This document shows, in pieces, positions 58,061-64,000 of a DNA stretch of 64,000 nucleotides. Numbering within the stretch: position 1 is the first letter of the stretch; each line of letters begins with the position of its first letter. Both the position numbers and the translations under genes were made by a program. The notes beneath the pieces were generated by a model. It worked only from the letters and a program-made list of their open reading frames with translations, ran no database searches and was not told the DNA's origin. The stretch is from VRUE01 sp963718755 (GTDB lineage Bacteria > Actinomycetota > Thermoleophilia > Solirubrobacterales > 70-9), in the NCBI GenBank assembly GCA_963718755.1, contig OY970376.1, positions 2,512,002-2,576,001 of the forward strand. The letters run 5' to 3'.

Positions 58061-58175
58061 CCGGCGGCGACCTACTCTCCCAGGGGGTTGCCCCCCAAGT
58101 ACCATCGGCGCAGAGTGGCTTAACTGCTCTGTTCGGAATGGGAAGAGGTGTTTCCCACTCGCTATGCGCCACCGG
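58061..58175 (-). rRNA. rrf: 5S rRNA
   Basis: About 115 nt. The terminal helix CCGGTGGC (5' end) with GCCGCCGG (3' end) is clear, and the interior has the conserved GAACAGAGCAGTTAAGCC-like segment (58128-58111). Confidence 0.93.
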
Positions 58176-58195
58176 AATTTTGCGAGACCGCGCCC

Positions 58196-58223
58196 CGGTG
58201 GAGCTTGAAAACTGCACAAGGCC
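58196..58223 (-). other. 3' half of the 23S precursor processing stem
   Basis: Complementary over 26 of 28 positions to 61331-61358 in the spacer. The duplex would enclose 23S as an RNase III-type substrate. Confidence 0.8.
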
Positions 58224-58253
58224 GTTAATCAAATGGGTAAGAAATAAATATCC

Positions 58254-61250
<2,997 letters not shown>

Positions 61251-61467
61251 GGTGAGCGACCCTTACACATACATGTAAGAGTCGTTAATTAAATACCCAG
61301 AGTCTGCCGTCGCGGCAGACTCTAATTATTGGCCTTGTACAGTTTTCAAGGTCCACCGAGGCACACGCAGCGGAGTACTTCCGCTGGCGGTCTCTCAAAA
61401 CTGAGCAGCGTTCCCAGTGACATACAGCCACTGGGGAGCCCGGTCGACGTTCTAGAGAAATCTCCCT
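61251..61467 (-). other. 16S-23S internal spacer without tRNA genes
   Basis: 217 bp. No tRNA-Ile or tRNA-Ala is present. It contains a 10-bp hairpin AGAGTCTGCC/GGCAGACTCT (61300-61324 region) and the inner halves of the two rRNA processing stems: 61331-61358 pairs with 58196-58223 around 23S, and 61388-61411 with 63166-63189 around 16S. Confidence 0.85.
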
Positions 61468-63013
<1,546 letters not shown>

Positions 63014-63301
63014 AAGGTACTTCTTAACGGAGTTGTCATGCCCATTGATCGCCGGGTACACATACGTGGCGATCGACATGACGGTAAATCAGACCACTCG
63101 GTGCGCTGGCGCGCCGAGTGGATCGGGCTCAAACAATCCCACGGACACGAATGTCCGCGGGGTGCACGCTGCTCAGTTTTCAAAGACCGCTGCGCCCTCA
63201 ACGACAACGGGATCCGCCGTCGTTCGCGCACGGGATGGCACCGGGCCAATCCCGAAGGGACGAGCAGTATAGCGCTGCGGGGGCGCTTTGCCTAATGGCG
63301 C
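63014..63301 (-). promoter_or_regulatory. rRNA operon promoter and leader
   Basis: TATACT on the minus strand (63271-63266) is a good -10, with a weak TTAGGC about 18 nt upstream. The leader holds the outer half of the 16S processing stem (63166-63189, 22 of 24 complementary to 61411-61388) and a hairpin CCACTCGG/CCGAGTGG (63097-63122). No protein gene is present. Confidence 0.7.
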
Positions 63302-64000
63302 TCAGGCGTCGCTACGCAGGCGGCGAAAGCGGCGCTTGCCGACCTGCAGGACCCGGCCTTCGAGCGCGGCGGGCTCGAGATCCAGCGTGCCTGCGGGAAT
63401 CGGCTCGCCATCCAGCTTCACGCCGCCCTGGCCGAGCAGGCGGCGCGCCTCGCTGGCGCTGATCTCGAAGGCGGCGGCCATCAGCTTGGGAAGGTGGATG
63501 GAGGCGCCGTTGTCCGCCATGTGGGCGCGCAGGTCGACCTCGGCGATCTCCTCCGGCGCCTCGTGGCGGACGAAGAGGCGGTCGAAGTGGTCCTCGGCGC
63601 CGCCGGCCGCCTTCTCGCCATGGAAGCGGGCGACGATCCGGCGGCCGAGCTCGCGCTTGGCCTCGTTCGGCGGGCCGGCCGGCACCTCCTCGCCGAGCAG
63701 CAGGCGGAAGTACTCGGCCATCGCCTCGTCGGGGACGCGCATCAGCTTGCCGAACATCTCCTCGGGTGGATCGGTGACGCCGATGTAGTTGCCCAGCGAC
63801 TTGCTCATCTTCTGCACGCCGTCGGTGCCGACGAGGATCGGTAGGGTCATGATCGATTGGGGTTTCTGGCCGTGCGCCCCCTGGATATCGCGGCCGAAGA
63901 GCAGGTTGAACTTCTGATCGGTCCCCCCCAGCTCGACGTCAGCCTCGACCGCGACCGAGTCGTAGCCCTGCAGGAGCGGATAGAGCAGCTCGAGCGCGGC
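63302..64000 (-). CDS. tyrS: Tyrosyl-tRNA synthetase, 5' part beyond window
   Basis: The last 232 residues are visible. LLQGYDSVAVEADVELGGTD and QKFNLLFGRDIQ are the Tyr-binding and core segment, GVQKMSKSLGNYIG the KMSKS loop, and the C-terminal 60 residues an S4-type RNA-binding domain (HLPKLMAAAFEISASEARRL). The gene continues past position 64000. Stop at 63302, 31 bp from the rRNA promoter -10. Confidence 0.95.
   Translation of the reverse strand, partial: AALELLYPLLQGYDSVAVEADVELGGTDQKFNLLFGRDIQGAHGQKPQSIMTLPILVGTDGVQKMSKSLGNYIGVTDPPEEMFGKLMRVPDEAMAEYFRLLLGEEVPAGPPNEAKRELGRRIVARFHGEKAAGGAEDHFDRLFVRHEAPEEIAEVDLRAHMADNGASIHLPKLMAAAFEISASEARRLLGQGGVKLDGEPIPAGTLDLEPAALEGRVLQVGKRRFRRLRSDA

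Noticed and set aside
61251..61467. tRNA-Ile or tRNA-Ala in the rRNA spacer
   Set aside because: No T-arm (GTTCRANNC) or cloverleaf is present in the 217 bp.

Overview
The window is a GC-rich bacterial chromosome segment, most likely from a deep-branching actinobacterium of the class Thermoleophilia (Solirubrobacterales or a relative). The signs are very high GC, dense ATGA/GTGA/TTGA-coupled operons, many apparently leaderless genes, MurT/GatD, GarA and RsiG-type proteins, SepF, an RTX protein ending in a Cys-paired domain I associate with this class, and the character of the 16S gene. The placement is inference from reading, not from a phylogeny.

Layout. 1-12.5 kb: partial metallo-beta-lactamase-fold gene, SDR epimerase, hflX, dut, a secreted RTX protein, a coupled dagK-murT-methyltransferase-gatD operon, cyclophilin, peroxiredoxin, hydrolase. 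12.5-13.7 kb: a VKOR/DsbA disulfide pair. 13.7-15.8 kb: a small accessory patch bounded by a near-identical 16-bp direct repeat. It holds a tRNA-Asp(GUC) gene with a 48-nt variable region, a secreted HExxH protein, a lipoprotein and an XRE regulator. 15.8-20.8 kb: methyltransferase, SDR, SCP2-type thiolase, FUSC-like membrane protein, CcdA. 20.8-22.3 kb: an IS110-family element. 22.3-31.9 kb: dinB, WS/DGAT, a secreted metalloprotease, nadE, thioesterase and an alkyl-DHAP synthase-like oxidase. 31.9-33.5 kb: RsiG-GarA-MerR signalling cluster with a clear promoter. 33.5-44.3 kb: pgsA, proS, ispG, rseP, dxr, cdsA, uppS, frr, pyrH, tsf, rpsB. 44.3-49.6 kb: rluD, lspA, yggT, proC, sepF, yggS, pgeF, cca. 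49.6-55.4 kb: histidine genes hisF and hisZ-G-D-B-H-A. 55.4-58 kb: murA (with the catalytic Cys position occupied by Asp), a hydrolase and a small ORF. 58-63.3 kb: a 16S-23S-5S rRNA operon on the minus strand with no spacer tRNA and both long processing stems visible. 63.3 kb to the end: partial tyrS.

The most unusual signal is a set of dispersed imperfect palindromes that begin at or within a few bases of stop codons. Two families are striking: the interior is conserved between copies while the outer arms differ in sequence between loci yet stay self-complementary. One pair shares an identical 49-bp core. This looks like selection on structure, for example a 3'-end RNA or a bidirectional terminator, or spread of a structured repeat. 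I do not recognise these families.
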